This document shows positions 49,201 through 62,091 of a stretch of 64,000 bases of DNA, piece by piece (positions within the stretch are counted from its first letter, which is position 1; each line of letters begins with the position of its first letter). Made by a program: the position numbers and the translations under genes. The notes beneath the pieces were generated by a model, which was not told where the DNA came from, did no database searches, and saw only the letters and a list, made by a program, of their open reading frames with translations. This DNA is from Synanceia verrucosa (Eukaryota; Chordata; Actinopteri; Perciformes; Synanceiidae): NCBI GenBank assembly GCA_029721515.1, contig CM056566.1, forward strand, positions 19,334,353 through 19,398,352. Reading direction: 5' to 3'.

Positions 49201-52200
49201 CTGACCTCCAAGCAGTATTAAAAAGAAATGTAACAGTGCGTAAAAAACGTCAACGTTAATTCATAAATTTGGGATTTGTAGTATAAAATTGTGAACATAG
49301 AAGGATAGGCTAACCTCCATGAACCATAATCATGGTCATGCAACATACACCTTATGGAGCATTTTCTGGTATCATTTAGGTTAGATGCAGTCTTTTGACA
49401 TGTATACAGCCAATGTCGAATATGCAGATCACTTTGGGTCTTTACAACAGTTTGTGACACACAGTCTCTGGCCTGTGTATCAATCTACAGAGATGCATGC
49501 CCAAAAGGAAACAGCTTGGAAGGATTTTTACAAAATAAGGGCAAAAACTGGAATATTCTTTGCATATGAGTCAGTGATGCAGTTTCAATTATTATGAAAT
49601 ATTAAGGAGGCACCACTAAGATGAGCTTGCTTTACCTTCAGGGACCAACAAAAGCCTCACCTGTCTTACATTCTCAGACAACAGCGACATGTCAGAAAAC
49701 ACCCTGGAGCCTCTATTGTTTTTCAAATTCTAAGAAATTCAAGAGGGCTACTTCTGCACCTTTGCTTGCACCATCCTAGCACGTAAACCAGGTGTTGGAG
49801 GTGAGATTACAGTACACATGTAAACACATGTGAAATATTTTTTTTAAGTTCAGCATTTGGCCTCCTTCTGTCTTTATTAAATCACAGGCTCCTGGTGTAG
49901 AAAGACTGTGGCAAAGCGCTGATTTCTATCACAGCTGTTGCCACCAGCGGGTTAGGTGTCAGTGACCAATAAGCTGTACAAATATCACTGTAAAGTTTGA
50001 AAGAAAAAATACATTGTGTGCCAAAAAAGACGTTACGTGCTTTCCAGCCCCAGTGCTGTAGACCGTCGCTATGATCAGACTGTCTTCATATCCAGTGTGC
50101 TGACAAAAGTATCAGCAGTATCAATGTCACATCTAAGTTCTCTGCATTTTCTTGGCACCACTTTTTCCAAGAATTGCTTTTTTTCTTTCAGTCCTCATGC
50201 AAAATCTCAACAAAGTGACCTTTCAAATAATTCTCCTGAGCACCTGCAACAGATCAGTTGCAGCACGCCAAGCTTTCGCTGTACCGTCTCAGATGTTTAA
50301 GGTGAGATGGATGGAAAGCCACATCCAGGTTTTCCTTTTGCATGAGCCCATCATGAAGCTGTCAGGCAGCTGGGGCCACACGTGATCACCAGGGCTGTAT
50401 CTAACGTGACATGTCCGTATGAACACACAACGTCCACAGTAGACAGGAGTGCAGTCGCTGGTTGTCATTAACAGAAAGGTACAGTGCGAGGGAATCAGCA
50501 TTTTATGGATGGCTTTAGTTTTTCAGCTATATGACCTGCTAACCAGCTGTGGAAGGGAAAAAAAGCAGATGGCGATTCTCAACTTTAAATTGCTTTCTTA
50601 AAGTATGTGATGACAAGTGATTCTGTATGGTGCTTTGACGTGACAAGGCAGTGTGACCGTACATATGTGATGTTCTCTGGCAAAGCTCAGAAGTCTGACG
50701 TGAAAAACTGCTTCCACACACATGCTAAGAGCGAAACCAATGTAAAGTATTAATGTTGTCGGTGAAGGCACCGAGTTTTCTGTTGCTATGCTAATAAGGG
50801 GGCATAATATTTCTGTCCGTGTGTGCATGTGTATGTGTATGTGTGTGTGTGAGGAATATTCTGGATTTGGAACCACTCCCTCATCATCTTTTGTTTCTTG
50901 GCAAAGAGCAATCCGTTAAAACATAAGGCCCTTTCAGGAGCCTGAAGGATGAGGGGCCTGCTGCTATGAAGTCATATCTGTTGGCAAGCTTTCCAGGGTC
51001 TGATTCACTCGTAGGGGGGCTAACAAAGTGCCCCTGCAACACACACCACCTCCTGTGCCTCACAATCCGAGCAACCCCTGGGATCACGGGGCAAGAGCAA
51101 AAACGTGAATTAATGCACCACCGAGATACAAACCCAGACGCTGCAGAGCGATGGCCAGGATTCTTTTTCAAACATGGGCAGTAAAGGGAGGGAGGGGCTG
51201 TAGGATAGCAAAGATTCCTCTCTTCTATTGTTTGGCTGCCCCAGTCAATATTTAGTAGGCTGCGGACACTTGAGCTCCTCCTCCCAGTGTTTGGCTTGCT
51301 CAGCTGGTGCACACACACAGACAGCTGCAACCCCACACCACAGGAAACCAGAAGCTCACCTCACCAGTACCCATCCGCGGGAGCTGCTTGACAGAAGGCC
51401 CTTCAGAGCGAAGGGAAGAGCCAGAGGCATTCTGCTGAATCACTGCGTTATGACTGAGCGACCGTGCGATGAATGCATCGCCAGAGGCAGGAAAAGATGC
51501 TCTGATTACCTCTGTCGACCAACAAAGAAATCAGGTTTTGTGTGTGCAAAGCCAGAGCCGAGGTGTCATCATTCACAACAATCACACACAATGCACGCCC
51601 AGACACCCACACAGCCCCGCCCAAGTATACATAAGAGCAGCACACACACACACACAAAGAACTGAGAGTATGCCTTTACTTTGTTTGCAGTTAATGTTTT
51701 GCAAAACAAGATGTTTGCTGGATATTGTTGTTTTTTACATCATTTATGAACAAACCACATTCTGCTGTGATGCCATAAAGAGGAGGGGTGTCCTGCACAC
51801 TGGGTGCAAACAGCCTAATGACTCTGTCAACAGCCAGAATGAGCCCCGTGGCAGTCTATTTTATAGAATGAGGCATGTAGCCAAACCCCTTTGTGGTTAC
51901 CACCTACTTATCTCGTTGTTGACAAGCTGCTAAAACTCGGAGTGACAGTAGACCCCTCTGCTCCTCCAAGAAATACCTTAAATCATTCAGAGGCTATCGG
52001 CTCCACTTTCTTTCTCCCTCTGTCTGTGTAGATGTCTTTCTCCACGTCTCTCACGCGTACAGATTTAGTGGTAATCCGACTCTGAACAGCGCGCTAAATT
52101 CCGCTTTAACAAGACCCATTTGCGCAGCGGCACCCCAGTTTCTATCGCGTGTAGTCTACACATTGGGCTTTTTTTCATGATGGCTGAATGTATTGCACGT

Positions 52201-53204
52201 CTCAAGGTGGGAATGATGTTGGAAAAAAAACATGAAAGACATGAAAGCTTAATGCGCCCTGGTGTGAGGATGGAAAATGGTGAGGTTTGACAGACACTTG
52301 TTACTCTGGTGGATGTTAAAAGCGGCAATGTGCAGAATGAGCTCCACTTTAAGGGTTCCCACATTTTCCCCCCTTAATAACCCTTAAATAAATAGGCTAT
52401 CAAGTAGTGCACAGACCCCTTTTCATTAAGTTTCGCACGCGTGTTTGTTTTGTGCGTCAGGATAACATCAGTGGTGAAACCTCTTAAGATAAATGCCTTA
52501 AATAACTCGCTCTGCCTTAACATTGAACTATTTTAAACTGCCTGGGTCGTTGCCACTCTCGGGTCTGACTAAACCGCAGTTTGACAGCCACTGCCCTGCA
52601 CTTTGGAGGCTCAACTCAGCCCAGGACGCGCCATGTGCGTTTACCGCAGCGGAGCGCCGAAGCGCGCCCGCAAACGGATGACAAACTGACACTGCGCGCA
52701 CATAACAGAACTGTGGGTTCACCTCATGTTGTTAATAATGATAATGAGCAACAGTGTCGTTACAGCAGGAAGATGCTGAGCCCTGTAGACAACCTATGGT
52801 GCATTTGTGCCCCTACAAAGACCAAAGAGGAGAGGAGGAATAAGCTTCTGCAGCCAGTTTAATCACGGATGGATCAAAGTTAATCAGATGGCACCTCAAA
52901 CCATCTGTCAGCGCTCTGTCAGAGAGCAGAGACACCGGCTGCGCTGTTCTACTACAGTAGTGAGGAAAAAGGAACCACTTCCCTGGATGAAGCAAAATAT
53001 ATGATCAATAACGCATTTTATCTAAGACAAAAAAACCCCACATGATTCATCAATAAATATATGCAATCCAACAGCATCAACCAGCAGATGCCCACAAGAG
53101 CTAAAGAGGAGAGAAAAACTGGTTCAGATGACACTTTTACGCACATGAGGCTCTAACTACAGGTTGATCCTGAGCATGCATTGAGTTCCCGGTGCGCGTC
53201 TTAC

Positions 53205-53538
53205 CTATGGGTGTGTGGACAGGTTTGTATCCTTTCTCGTTGGTGCACACTCCCCTGCCGTGGAGAAGGGCGTGCAGGGGTTTCTCCTCCCCGCTCCTCG
53301 GTAGGCAGCGGAGGCCCTGGGTGCACGTCCCAGTGTAAACGCCGCATGCTTGTCCCTCGGACAGGGCGCACGTAAGGCAGCAGCCGCAGCCCGGCTCCTT
53401 GACCAGCTGGCAGCCGAACGGGACCGGAGGGCACATGGACAGCGCCTTCTGGTCACAAGGCTCGCACGGAACATATGAGCCCAAGCACCCGGACAGCCCC
53501 AAGATAAATGTCACCAAGAGGCAGAAACTCAGAAACAT
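53205..53538 (-). CDS. igfbp5: Insulin-like growth factor-binding protein 5, exon 1
   Basis: Exon 1 encodes a signal peptide (about residues 1-20) and the N-domain with 12 cysteines, starting SYVPCEPCDQKALSMCPP after the signal and including GCGCC at 50-54 and PLHALLHGRGVC. These match mammalian IGFBP5 closely. The gene is 53538-53205, 44593-44379, 44212-44093, 43980-43846 and gives 267 aa (human 272) with phases 1, 0, 0, the same exon plan as igfbp2. The ATG has A at -3. IGFBP5 is secreted, binds IGFs with high affinity, attaches to extracellular matrix and bone mineral, and is prominent in muscle and bone. Intron 1 is 8.6 kb. Which of two teleost copies this is cannot be decided here. Confidence 0.97.
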
Positions 53539-53925
53539 TGTTGGTGTTCTCTTCAGTTATAGCATAAACCTCAAATGCGAAGAGGAGGGGGAGGAAAAAA
53601 TGTAGCCTGGTCTAATGAGCACAATGCCTCAGTCAGATAATCCGATTTTTAAAGCTAAAGCCAAGAGTCTTTATCCAAGAGTGTTACTATCTGTTTAAAA
53701 CACATTAATTACAGGCTTTGCGCGGTGCACCCTGCAAAAAAAATGAGCAATTGAAAAAAAATATAGATGCTGTTTTTTCCCCCCCGAGATAATGTCCTCT
53801 GCGGGAGCAAGGCAATATTCTTTGCACAAAAAAATTTCAACTTCTCTCCCCTTCAGTTTGGACTCCAGTACTTTCTCCAGCAGAAGTTTCCTGAGCAGAC
53901 TGATCAACTGGAGAGCTGCCTTGCC

Positions 53926-53935
53926 TTTTTAAAAA
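53926..53935 (-). promoter_or_regulatory. igfbp5: Candidate igfbp5 TATA-like element
   Basis: TTTTTAAAAA at 53926-53935 is about 390 nt upstream of the igfbp5 ATG and is followed (minus strand) by GGCAAGGCAGC. Mammalian IGFBP5 has a TATA-type promoter and a long 5' UTR. The match is weak, and no transcription start can be seen in the sequence. Confidence 0.35.
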
Positions 53936-56836
53936 CAGCCGAGCCCAAACCCCTAACTATGAATACGCTAAACAGCAGGGAAGGGAGGCGCACTTGTTCC
54001 ACGGTTTGGCACGCGGCCAAATAGTTTTTTTTTTTTTCAGCAGCAGCAGCAGCAGGAGGATCGCTCTTTCACTCTGAAGGCTGAAGTGATGCCGAGGTGC
54101 AAGAGGCAACAGAGAGCAAGACAGCCTTCATCCAAACATTTCAACACTAGAGCACCCAAAACCTGCAGGCTTTCACTGTCTGCAGAGCTTCAGTGTTATC
54201 CCCAGAAAGATCTTAAACGTGCTCCAAAAAGATCAGCCACACAGTCTCACTTGTGTGTCAAGCTCCTTTTAATAGTGGACAAGATAATTCTCCTGGAGAG
54301 ACATTGAAAAAAAATCAGATTTGTTTCCAGAAGGAGACAATGTGCATTGTCTCACTTCACTGGATCACTAATAAAGAGCCAATTTCACATTCATAGATTC
54401 TTTGAAAACAACTTTTTACTCAAGGAAAAATTTTCTGACATCATGATTCTTTTGCGTCCATTAAAAACAAGTCATTGGTAACCCCCTGCTTGAGTCATAA
54501 ATGGCTCATTGTCACGGGTTGAATGGAATATCCTCAGTAAGGAAAAGCATGGAGAAATCTGAAGTGCTACTTTGCATTCATAGTTAGAGCAGGAAAAAAA
54601 TAATTATTCCTTATTGAGTCATTACTTACTTGGATTTGAGTCTCATTATTTTCATGTCTAATTTACAACTTTTCCATGCTGAACTATTTTTTTGTTTAGA
54701 TAACAGACACAGGGAGTCTTGCTCAAGGCAATAAGTCACCTCTTAAGGCTGCACCTGTTGCTTCCATTGGACATCATTTGTGTTACAAATGCAGCCAAAG
54801 GGAAATCCACTAACATGGCCCCTTTGTCTCTCTGTCTCTCTCTCACACACACACATATACACACATATATAAAGAGAGTCGTGTGCAGAGAAGAAAGGGA
54901 AACAAGGGAAAAAAGGGGGGAGGATGTCACGAACTTTGAGATTTGAGGCAACAGCCTGACAACTTAAGTGCAACTGGGCTCTATTATTTTATAGCCTGTG
55001 AGCAGAATAATGCCTGATTGCTTCAGTGTGTGCTCTGCATGCTGCTTGCACCACATATGCACTCTAAATCAGCCCGGCTGGGGCTGTTATTTCCATCACT
55101 GCTGCTTTCGGAGCAGATTTTTCTTGCTTAAGTAACAGCGGAGTGTCAGGAAGCCGTATCTGCTGTCCTTCCCACATCCACTCACTGCTTGATGAACGGC
55201 CACACGGTCATTTCCTAAACGTGGCTATCATTTTGTCAAACCCTGCATTTGCAGCCTGAGGATCCACAGAGAGTTGATTTGCTCTCATGTTAAGTTTAGC
55301 AGTCGACCACTAGAAGGCACTGTTAGCAATGATAAACCCAGCACAGGAGCTGGCTCACATTTCCTCAGTATATCCTGAAGGAATCAAGAGAAATGACACA
55401 CTGACTGATATGATTAATACGCCTTCATAGCTGTAATAGCACAATATAGCACTAGAGTCTGTGTTGCTGTATTGGTACACATGAATCTAAAAATAGAACT
55501 ATTGGAGTATTTACTTTAAACTCTACACTGTTCTCCATGGAATTAGTGACTGGATAATTACATAATCTCACTTACATGAAATTGAATTCACATGGGCATT
55601 TCTAATTTCCCTTGGAACTGCTCTATGAAATGTGATTTGTTTTCACCACAACATTAGCATGGCACATGTTTAGTGTTTCCTTTACTTCAATTCAGCCATG
55701 ATTGTTTAAAACATACAGGGGATGTCGAAGGGTTCCATAACCACCGTTTACATATCTGGACTGCTTCTTTTTTTTTTTCCATGGCTTTTCCTTTGCTTTC
55801 TCTTTTACATGCCTGCATCCATGCTTATCACCTCCCATCTTTTGCATTCAACCATAAACATTTTGAGTGAAATGACATTTTTTCTTCTTGATACAGGAGG
55901 ACAGATTTTGAGGAGAGTGGGAAAAAAAAGGTCACAAATTAATCCAGCCATCACGGAGAAACTCCACTGAGTGAACTATGATGGTTAAACTTCTCACCAG
56001 TCAGCTCCAGAGCGAAGGGCTGTGGTGTGAGTCGATGTTCCCTCCAAAACCAACAGGAGTGGCAAAACCCAGCAAGAGGCATAAATCTTAGATACTTTGG
56101 CCAAACCCGAGAAGCGATAATGAACGGGATTAAGACCGTAAAGCAGCGTGGATTAACGGTGCATCCACCAAATCTTAGCTGGGCATGAGATGGAGGATGA
56201 AGAGAGAGGATGACAAATTACAAGGAAAATATGCTCTGAGAACAAACTCCGGTTAAGGATGTATATTATGCACGTTTTCATCGTCATCATTGAGGGGACA
56301 CAATGTTCTTTTTCTCTGTTCTCATTCTTTTTTCAACACAATCCTTATTTCCCCATCAACACGTGTCCCACCCTCCTTCAATCCATGCATCATTCTGTCT
56401 ACAGGAAACAATAATGAGGTTTATGTTGCACCAAACAACACAGGCAGCTTGATCTACGTGCCAGAATATTCATCACTTGGCACTGCAATTTCCATCTACT
56501 ACATCTACCACTATACTGGCATTTCCAGCTGTTCAGTAATGTAACTGTAGTCCAAATCCAGCAAAACAACACATTAAAGCTACAGCTGATTAAAGCTCTA
56601 CTGTTATTCATTTAAGAGAGGCTTATTAAAAGTGATCAGGTCAGTTAGGGGGAAAGTATTGTTTAGGAAGAAGAGTATTTGATGATATGACATCATTATT
56701 AGGGGGCAGTGATTCACTGATTAACCATCAGAGTAAGGAAAAGATCATAATTAACATTAAATTGACACAGTTTGGCCAAATACTTTCTTGTGGCTTATGT
56801 TAGATGTGAATTTGATACTTTTCTGTAACATTTTTA

Positions 56837-57060
56837 CAGTGTTTCCTGTTTTATTTTGATATACCAACTGAGTGGGTCATGTCTGGTTTTACTTCCTGCC
56901 TTTGTGTTTTCCTACCTTCTTGATTGCCCTGATTAGTCTCACCTGTCCATCCTGCTCAGCTGTTCTCACTTCCCTAGTTAGTCAGTCTCTATATATACAC
57001 CACCTCAGTTGTTCTTTGCGGTTGCCTGCATGCGTTTTGGATTATTTTTCTGCTCTCCAG
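56837..57060 (+). repeat. LTR-like dispersed repeat, copy 2
   Basis: It shares GTTTCCTGTTTTATTTTGAT, CCTGATTAGTCTCACCTGTC, a TATA-like CTATATATAC and an ACCTCAGTTGTTCTTT block with 15994-16150, in the same order and orientation. Confidence 0.45.
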
Positions 57061-59235
57061 CACTGTGACACTGTGTTGACTAGTAGTCACCTGTCACTAT
57101 CACATGGCAGTGTAGGATGGTTTTCCCTGGAATTACAGAAAAACAAGTTGACCCAGGTGATATGGTCAGTGTGAGGGTTGATTGAGGAAAAGCAGCCTCA
57201 GAATCAGAATTGAATAGAATAAAATAGAATAGAATAGAAGGAGTAGCTCACTGCTCATCTCCAGAATTCTCAGCCAAGACCTACTGTACTTCTAAGCCTC
57301 ACTTTCTCCTCAACAAGTGATCGCTAAACATAATGCTACACGGACCCTCGTCATGCTACCCATAAGGAGTCGTAGACCTCCCGGTGAAAGACCTTTCAGC
57401 TGTCAGTTGGATAAAAACTGGCATCAGGACATCATGTCTGACTGAACTCATTGTCCCTGTCCATGGAATTAATTCAACATCAAGCCCCATCGCCTCCTGC
57501 TGCCATCATCAAAAGTAAGCTAAATTAAATTTAGGACTATTTCAGTGTTATTGTTTGCCGCATAGCATTTTTATTCACTGTACACTTGGATTTTAAGCAG
57601 ATGTCCCTGTCTGCCAACTGTGTGTGCATATATGGAAGCTGTGCCAGGTTATGCTATCCTAATGTATGTGCTCTATTTATACACTTGATTAATGATTGTG
57701 TCTGTCAGCTATGTCCTGTAGGCTATGTGGCTGCTGTGCCAGGCTATGCCAAGCTCTTAATGTTTGTCTTTAAGATCAGCTTGATTGGCCGGGGGCTAGT
57801 TTCAGAAAGCAAGTTTAGTGAAAACCTTGAGAAAGTAAACGGGCCCCAGGAATAAGTAGGCCTACGTGTATAGGGGTTTGGGTATTTTCCTCTAATTGTA
57901 TACACGGAAATAGAAATTCAAATATGCAAATATGCTGGAATAAATATTAAATGACTAATGTAACAGGTTAGTATATATCCATGGTGTAGGTGGATATATA
58001 TATGGTGTGCATGTGTCAGGAGCCTGTAACATTACCTCTGATTATGATATATAAAGCTGTACAATTTAACTGTGCTGCATTCAGGCGTGTATAGTTGTAA
58101 CAGCCTATTTTGGCATTTTAAAACCTATTAAGTTGATGTTTGGTTTCAGAGGGGCTAGGCCCACCCACACTGTGATTTCTGCCTGTGCTACTGTGTAGGA
58201 GGCTCGTACAGTTCTTGTTTACCTGAACCTCTGCACAATAGCCACATTTAAGGTACATAAGTCAGGCTGAAATAAAACTGAATTATCCTTTCATACATTT
58301 ATTTATATATATGTGTATGAAAATAGAGAATACATACAGACGCTATCTGCTTCTTATTAAACTAAATAGCAGCAGCCATGACTTGGCCAATGTCAGCAAT
58401 ATGTGCCAAACATGCTGCGCTCTATGTGCTGAGGCAGGGAACACATTTCACGTCCTATATGTGCATTTAATGGCATGATAAAGCACAGTTTGTGTCAAAC
58501 TTTTTTTGTTTACATGTTTGGATGTGCTGTAAATTGTGTGTTTGTGTGGGCAGGTGTATTTGTGTTTTACGTCCTTGCGTTCCCCATAGATGGAAAATAA
58601 CGAGCACCAGAGCACGCAGCTTGTAATTTGTCTTGTTCCACTTGGTCCAGTCGTCACTTTACATATACACGATAGGAGTGCGTGATACACAAACACTCTT
58701 GGGCACACAAACAGTCCCATTTTCAAGGACACGGAGAAAAGTGTTGTTGTGTATATCTGTTGAGTCCAGACATTGTGGCTCCAGCAATGAACCGGTTAGC
58801 ATTCTGTCATTGAAACTGTAGAGTGAAACTGTCTGCTGTGGAGTCAGTGAGGAGGAGAAAGACAGGACGTGCAAATGTGAGTGTGTCGGACACAGAGGAA
58901 GGAAGAGATTTAACCAATACTTCTGGGTTAGTTTTATTGTGTGTGAAAGCAGTGAATCTCTCGGTTGCGAGGATCTGCTAAACCTAAAATTATTTAATTT
59001 ATCTGGGTTTCACTGGAGCGCTTTGACGTCTAATTATGGGATAAATACTGTCTCAGAGTCTCAGAGTCTTTTATTCGCTGTCAAGTATAAAACTATTGAC
59101 TTTTTGGTACATTACTATGGTCAAACTTCAATGAGCTGTATTTAATATCAGTGCAAAAATATGAGCTATTGACAGTCCAGTGTAAAAACATTGATATCAG
59201 TAGCAGCCTTGAAGCTTTTGAAATCCTGGATGAAA

Positions 59236-59240
<5 letters not shown>

Positions 59241-59270
<30 letters not shown>
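59241..59270 (+). repeat. Poly-T run (~30)
   Basis: A homopolymer of about 30 T is followed by AAATGGCTGG. It may be the tail of a minus-strand retroposed sequence, but no parent sequence is recognised next to it. Its length is liable to assembly error. Confidence 0.6.
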
Positions 59271-59274
<4 letters not shown>

Positions 59275-61044
59275 GGCTGGCGAGAAAAGCCTGTGGTTTG
59301 AAAGCAATCCCCAACTCACTTTCCTGGTCAGCTGGAAGCTTGCACAACACTTTTAATTCACTAAATAGTGAGAGATATTAAACTTCCTCCTGCTTGGATT
59401 GCATCTCCCTACAGTTGACAGTGTTGCTATAGAGCCATTGTCAACAGCGCAGTGAACTTTTTGTGGCAACGAGCGCCCTGCGGGTTTCCATTAACGTGGA
59501 ATCGCCTCGATGTCACCATGAGAAGACCTGCATGATCTTGTAACGCGAGACGGCGCGAAGGCTTATCTAAAGCGCTGCGATGGAAACTCTGCAGATCAAG
59601 ATAAGCTGGCTGTTAAGTGTAAAACCCTACACAAGTGGTAGTCTTTTTATAGTCTATTAATGTTTGGTTGACCTAAAGCCTTTCCAAAACAAAGCCCATT
59701 CAAACATGCATGAAAGCAAAGAGCGACTTAGGTGCGAGGTGTGCACCATGGGGTGGTTTTGATGTGTTTCTGCTTCCTCCTCCTTGCCTTTTTCATTCCT
59801 TCAGTACTGCAGATGATTCATTTGAATTGTATATTCCCCATCTTACACCTCATGCGTGTATAATTGACAGGCCGTTTTGCGCAATCAACCAGACAAAAGA
59901 AGTCTTTTTGTAAATGTGTGTATATGTGAATGTGTGTGCCAAGAGGTGGTGGGTCAAACGTGACTAATCATACTTACAAATATTTGAATTTTTACATCAA
60001 GTACTCCTCAAGTATTTCTCAAACGCTGCCAAACAATGTCTTCAATTTGTCAATTTAGGCAGCACTCTTATCCTTAATGTTCTACACTAAGATCAACATG
60101 AGAATTCCTGTACTGTAAATTCCTAAATTCCTCTACTGGCATCACTTCAAGGAGTGCAAAACAGCCACACATGCAGTAAAACACAAAAAAAACTCATTAA
60201 TCATCAGTATATGATTGAGTAAGTTAAGTGCTAAACTAAAAATTAAACCTGAGCAGACGTGACCTCTGATTCTTTCTAATATCAGAACTGTTTTATTGGA
60301 GTAGCTGACCGCAAACTCCAGGGTGGAAACTGAGAACAAGCAGTCATTTGCATATAAAAATGCCTAATGAATGTCATAAATATCTGCAGTTTAGGGCAAA
60401 AGAAATAATGTTTCTGTCATTGCTTTTTGGGACTAAATCTAGTACCCACTAACCCTTTTCAGACTGCCAACATGGCCTTCTGTACCAGCTGCTACATGGT
60501 ACAGTAACAGCCCTGGGCAAAAGGCTTTGATAATGGGCAGCCCAGCTATGCGCCAACCTCTGGGTATGAATGGCATTTTGGATGTTAGGAGACAAGCTGG
60601 CAGAGGCCGAACTTTATTACCAGCACTGTGCTGGATAATACATCAAACAGATTAAAATACACAGCCTGGCATATCATGTTAATGTGTGTGTATGTATGTG
60701 TGTGTGTCTGTGTGTGTTGGTGGTCAAAAAAAAGAGAAAATAGAAATTGCTTATGACTGCGAGCTTCGTGGGGTTTTATTACCTCGGTAAACATTGTAAA
60801 CAGGTTTATGGTCTCAATGGCCAGTTTGAGTCAAATAGACCAAAATGTTTTAGGGCAGGTTTGTCATGTGATTGACAGGACATTTCTTGGACATGCACTA
60901 ATACACAGACGAAAATTCTAGATTTTTTTTTTATCAGCTTCAAATCAAATCAAAAGCCTTTATTGTCATTATATGACGGCGCATCACATTTTCCCTGATT
61001 TCAGCCAGATGGATAAGGTATTTGAGGAAACTTAAAGAAATCAA

Positions 61045-61298
61045 TCCATACATCCATTATCTACTGCTTATCCTCATAGGGTCGCGAGGGGGCTGGAGCC
61101 TATCCCAGCTGTCTTAGGGTGAAAGTCAGGGTACACCCTGGATAAGTTGCCAGTTCATCACAGGACACAGAGACAGACAACCATTCACACTCATATTCAC
61201 ACCTACGGTCAATTTAAATTAGCCAATTAACCTAATCCCCATGCATGTTTTTGGATGGTGGGAGGAAACCGGAGTACCTGGAGAGAACCCATGCACTA
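61045..61298 (+). mobile_element. Dispersed teleost retroposon, copy 2
   Basis: It is the same family as 5213-5508, with shared CTTATCCTCA, GGAGCCTATCCCAGCTG and CCCCATGCATGTTTTTGGAT. It is flanked by an 11-bp near-duplicate, AAAGAAATCAA (61034-61044) and AAAGAAATGAA (61299-61309). The 3' part present in copy 1 is missing. Confidence 0.75.
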
Positions 61299-61667
61299 AA
61301 AGAAATGAAGAAGTAAAATGAATTTCTGTATGTTTGATCAAAGTTTGACTGCACAGTATAGGTTTGTAATACTGACTCATTAGCAGGTCAGTGGGATTAA
61401 GGAGGTTATAGATGCACAGTTTTATCCAAACCACCTATCTGAAGGCCAAAATTGAGGTGAACGGATAACTGTAATGCCTTGTATCCCCGGTGTGTTCCCA
61501 ACCATGCCAGGTGTTATACAGCCGGTCTTAGTAGAATTAGTGTGAAGCTGTGAAAAGCAGTTTGGTTCATAGTGCTAACATTCACTATCCATGGCTTGTG
61601 GGAGAAGGGGTTAAAATTGGGAGCTGCAGTGATGTGAAATTAAGCATAAATATCCATTATTATCAGT

Positions 61668-62020
61668 ACTCACCAGCCACTTCATTAGGTATACCAATGT
61701 GCCAATATTCAACAATGTGCTGGAAACGTTTCTCAGAGGTTTGAGTTGCTGCAGATTTGTTGGCTGCACATTCATGATGCCAATCTTCTGTTCCACCACA
61801 TCCCAAAGCTTCTAGTGGATTGAGGCTGTGGAGACCAGTGGAGTCCATGAACTCATTGTCAGGTTCAAGAAACCAGTTTAAGATGATTTAAGCTTTGTGA
61901 CATGGAGCATCATCCTGCTGGAAATAGCAAAATCAGAGGATGGTGCACTGTGGTGATAAAGGGACGTACATGGTCAGCAGTTTCTCATATAATCAAACCA
62001 TCTGGCACCAACAATCACGT
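61668..62020 (-). mobile_element. Tc1-like transposon relic (second family)
   Basis: The right-hand terminus of a widespread fish Tc1-like family is recognisable as CTCACCAGCCACTTCATTAG. It is followed on the minus strand by the end of a transposase frame containing MNVQPTNLQQLKPLRNVSST. A short block near 61990-62020 (CATCTGGCACCAACAATCA) corresponds to the opposite end, so most of the interior is deleted. The copy is non-functional and ends directly at retroposon copy 3. Confidence 0.75.
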
Positions 62021-62091
62021 TCATCCATCCATCCATTTTCTACCGCTTATCCTCACATAGGGTCGTGGGGGGACTGGAGCCTATCCCAGCT
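62021..62091 (+). mobile_element. Dispersed teleost retroposon, copy 3 (truncated)
   Basis: Only the first ~70 bp are present, from TCATCCATCCATCC to GGAGCCTATCCCAGCT. It abuts the Tc1-like relic. Orientation is the same as copies 1 and 2. Confidence 0.7.

Larger units (their letters stand above)
44594..53204 (-). other. igfbp5 intron 1
   Basis: This long intron contains two dispersed repeats (about 44805-45310 and 46056-46203). Much of 46600-52500 is repeat-poor with higher GC and many ordinary, overlapping ORFs on both strands, none resembling a known protein. A MEF2-type site, CTATAAATAA at 47196-47205, sits in a repeat-free stretch. The intron is a candidate home for conserved enhancers. 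Confidence 0.6.

Noticed and set aside
50884..51665. 150-codon frame on - strand and 145-codon frame on + strand inside igfbp5 intron 1
   Set aside because: They overlap each other antisense in a GC-richer stretch; the + frame ends in His-Thr repeats from a CA microsatellite. No family resemblance.
53201..53474. Other long minus-strand frames (77 and 89 codons) over igfbp5 exon 1
   Set aside because: They are out-of-frame shadows of the cysteine-rich igfbp5 exon; only the frame starting at 53538 gives the IGFBP domain.
56290..56544. 84-codon frame with an acceptor-like CTGTCTACAG before GAAACAATAATG
   Set aside because: No partner exon with matching phase was found and the peptide matches nothing known.
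59455..59600. Small CpG-rich patch with TTTCCATT and AATGGAAA-like ends, considered as CpG island or MITE
   Set aside because: The inverted ends are only about 8 bp, no target duplication is clear, and no gene start is nearby.
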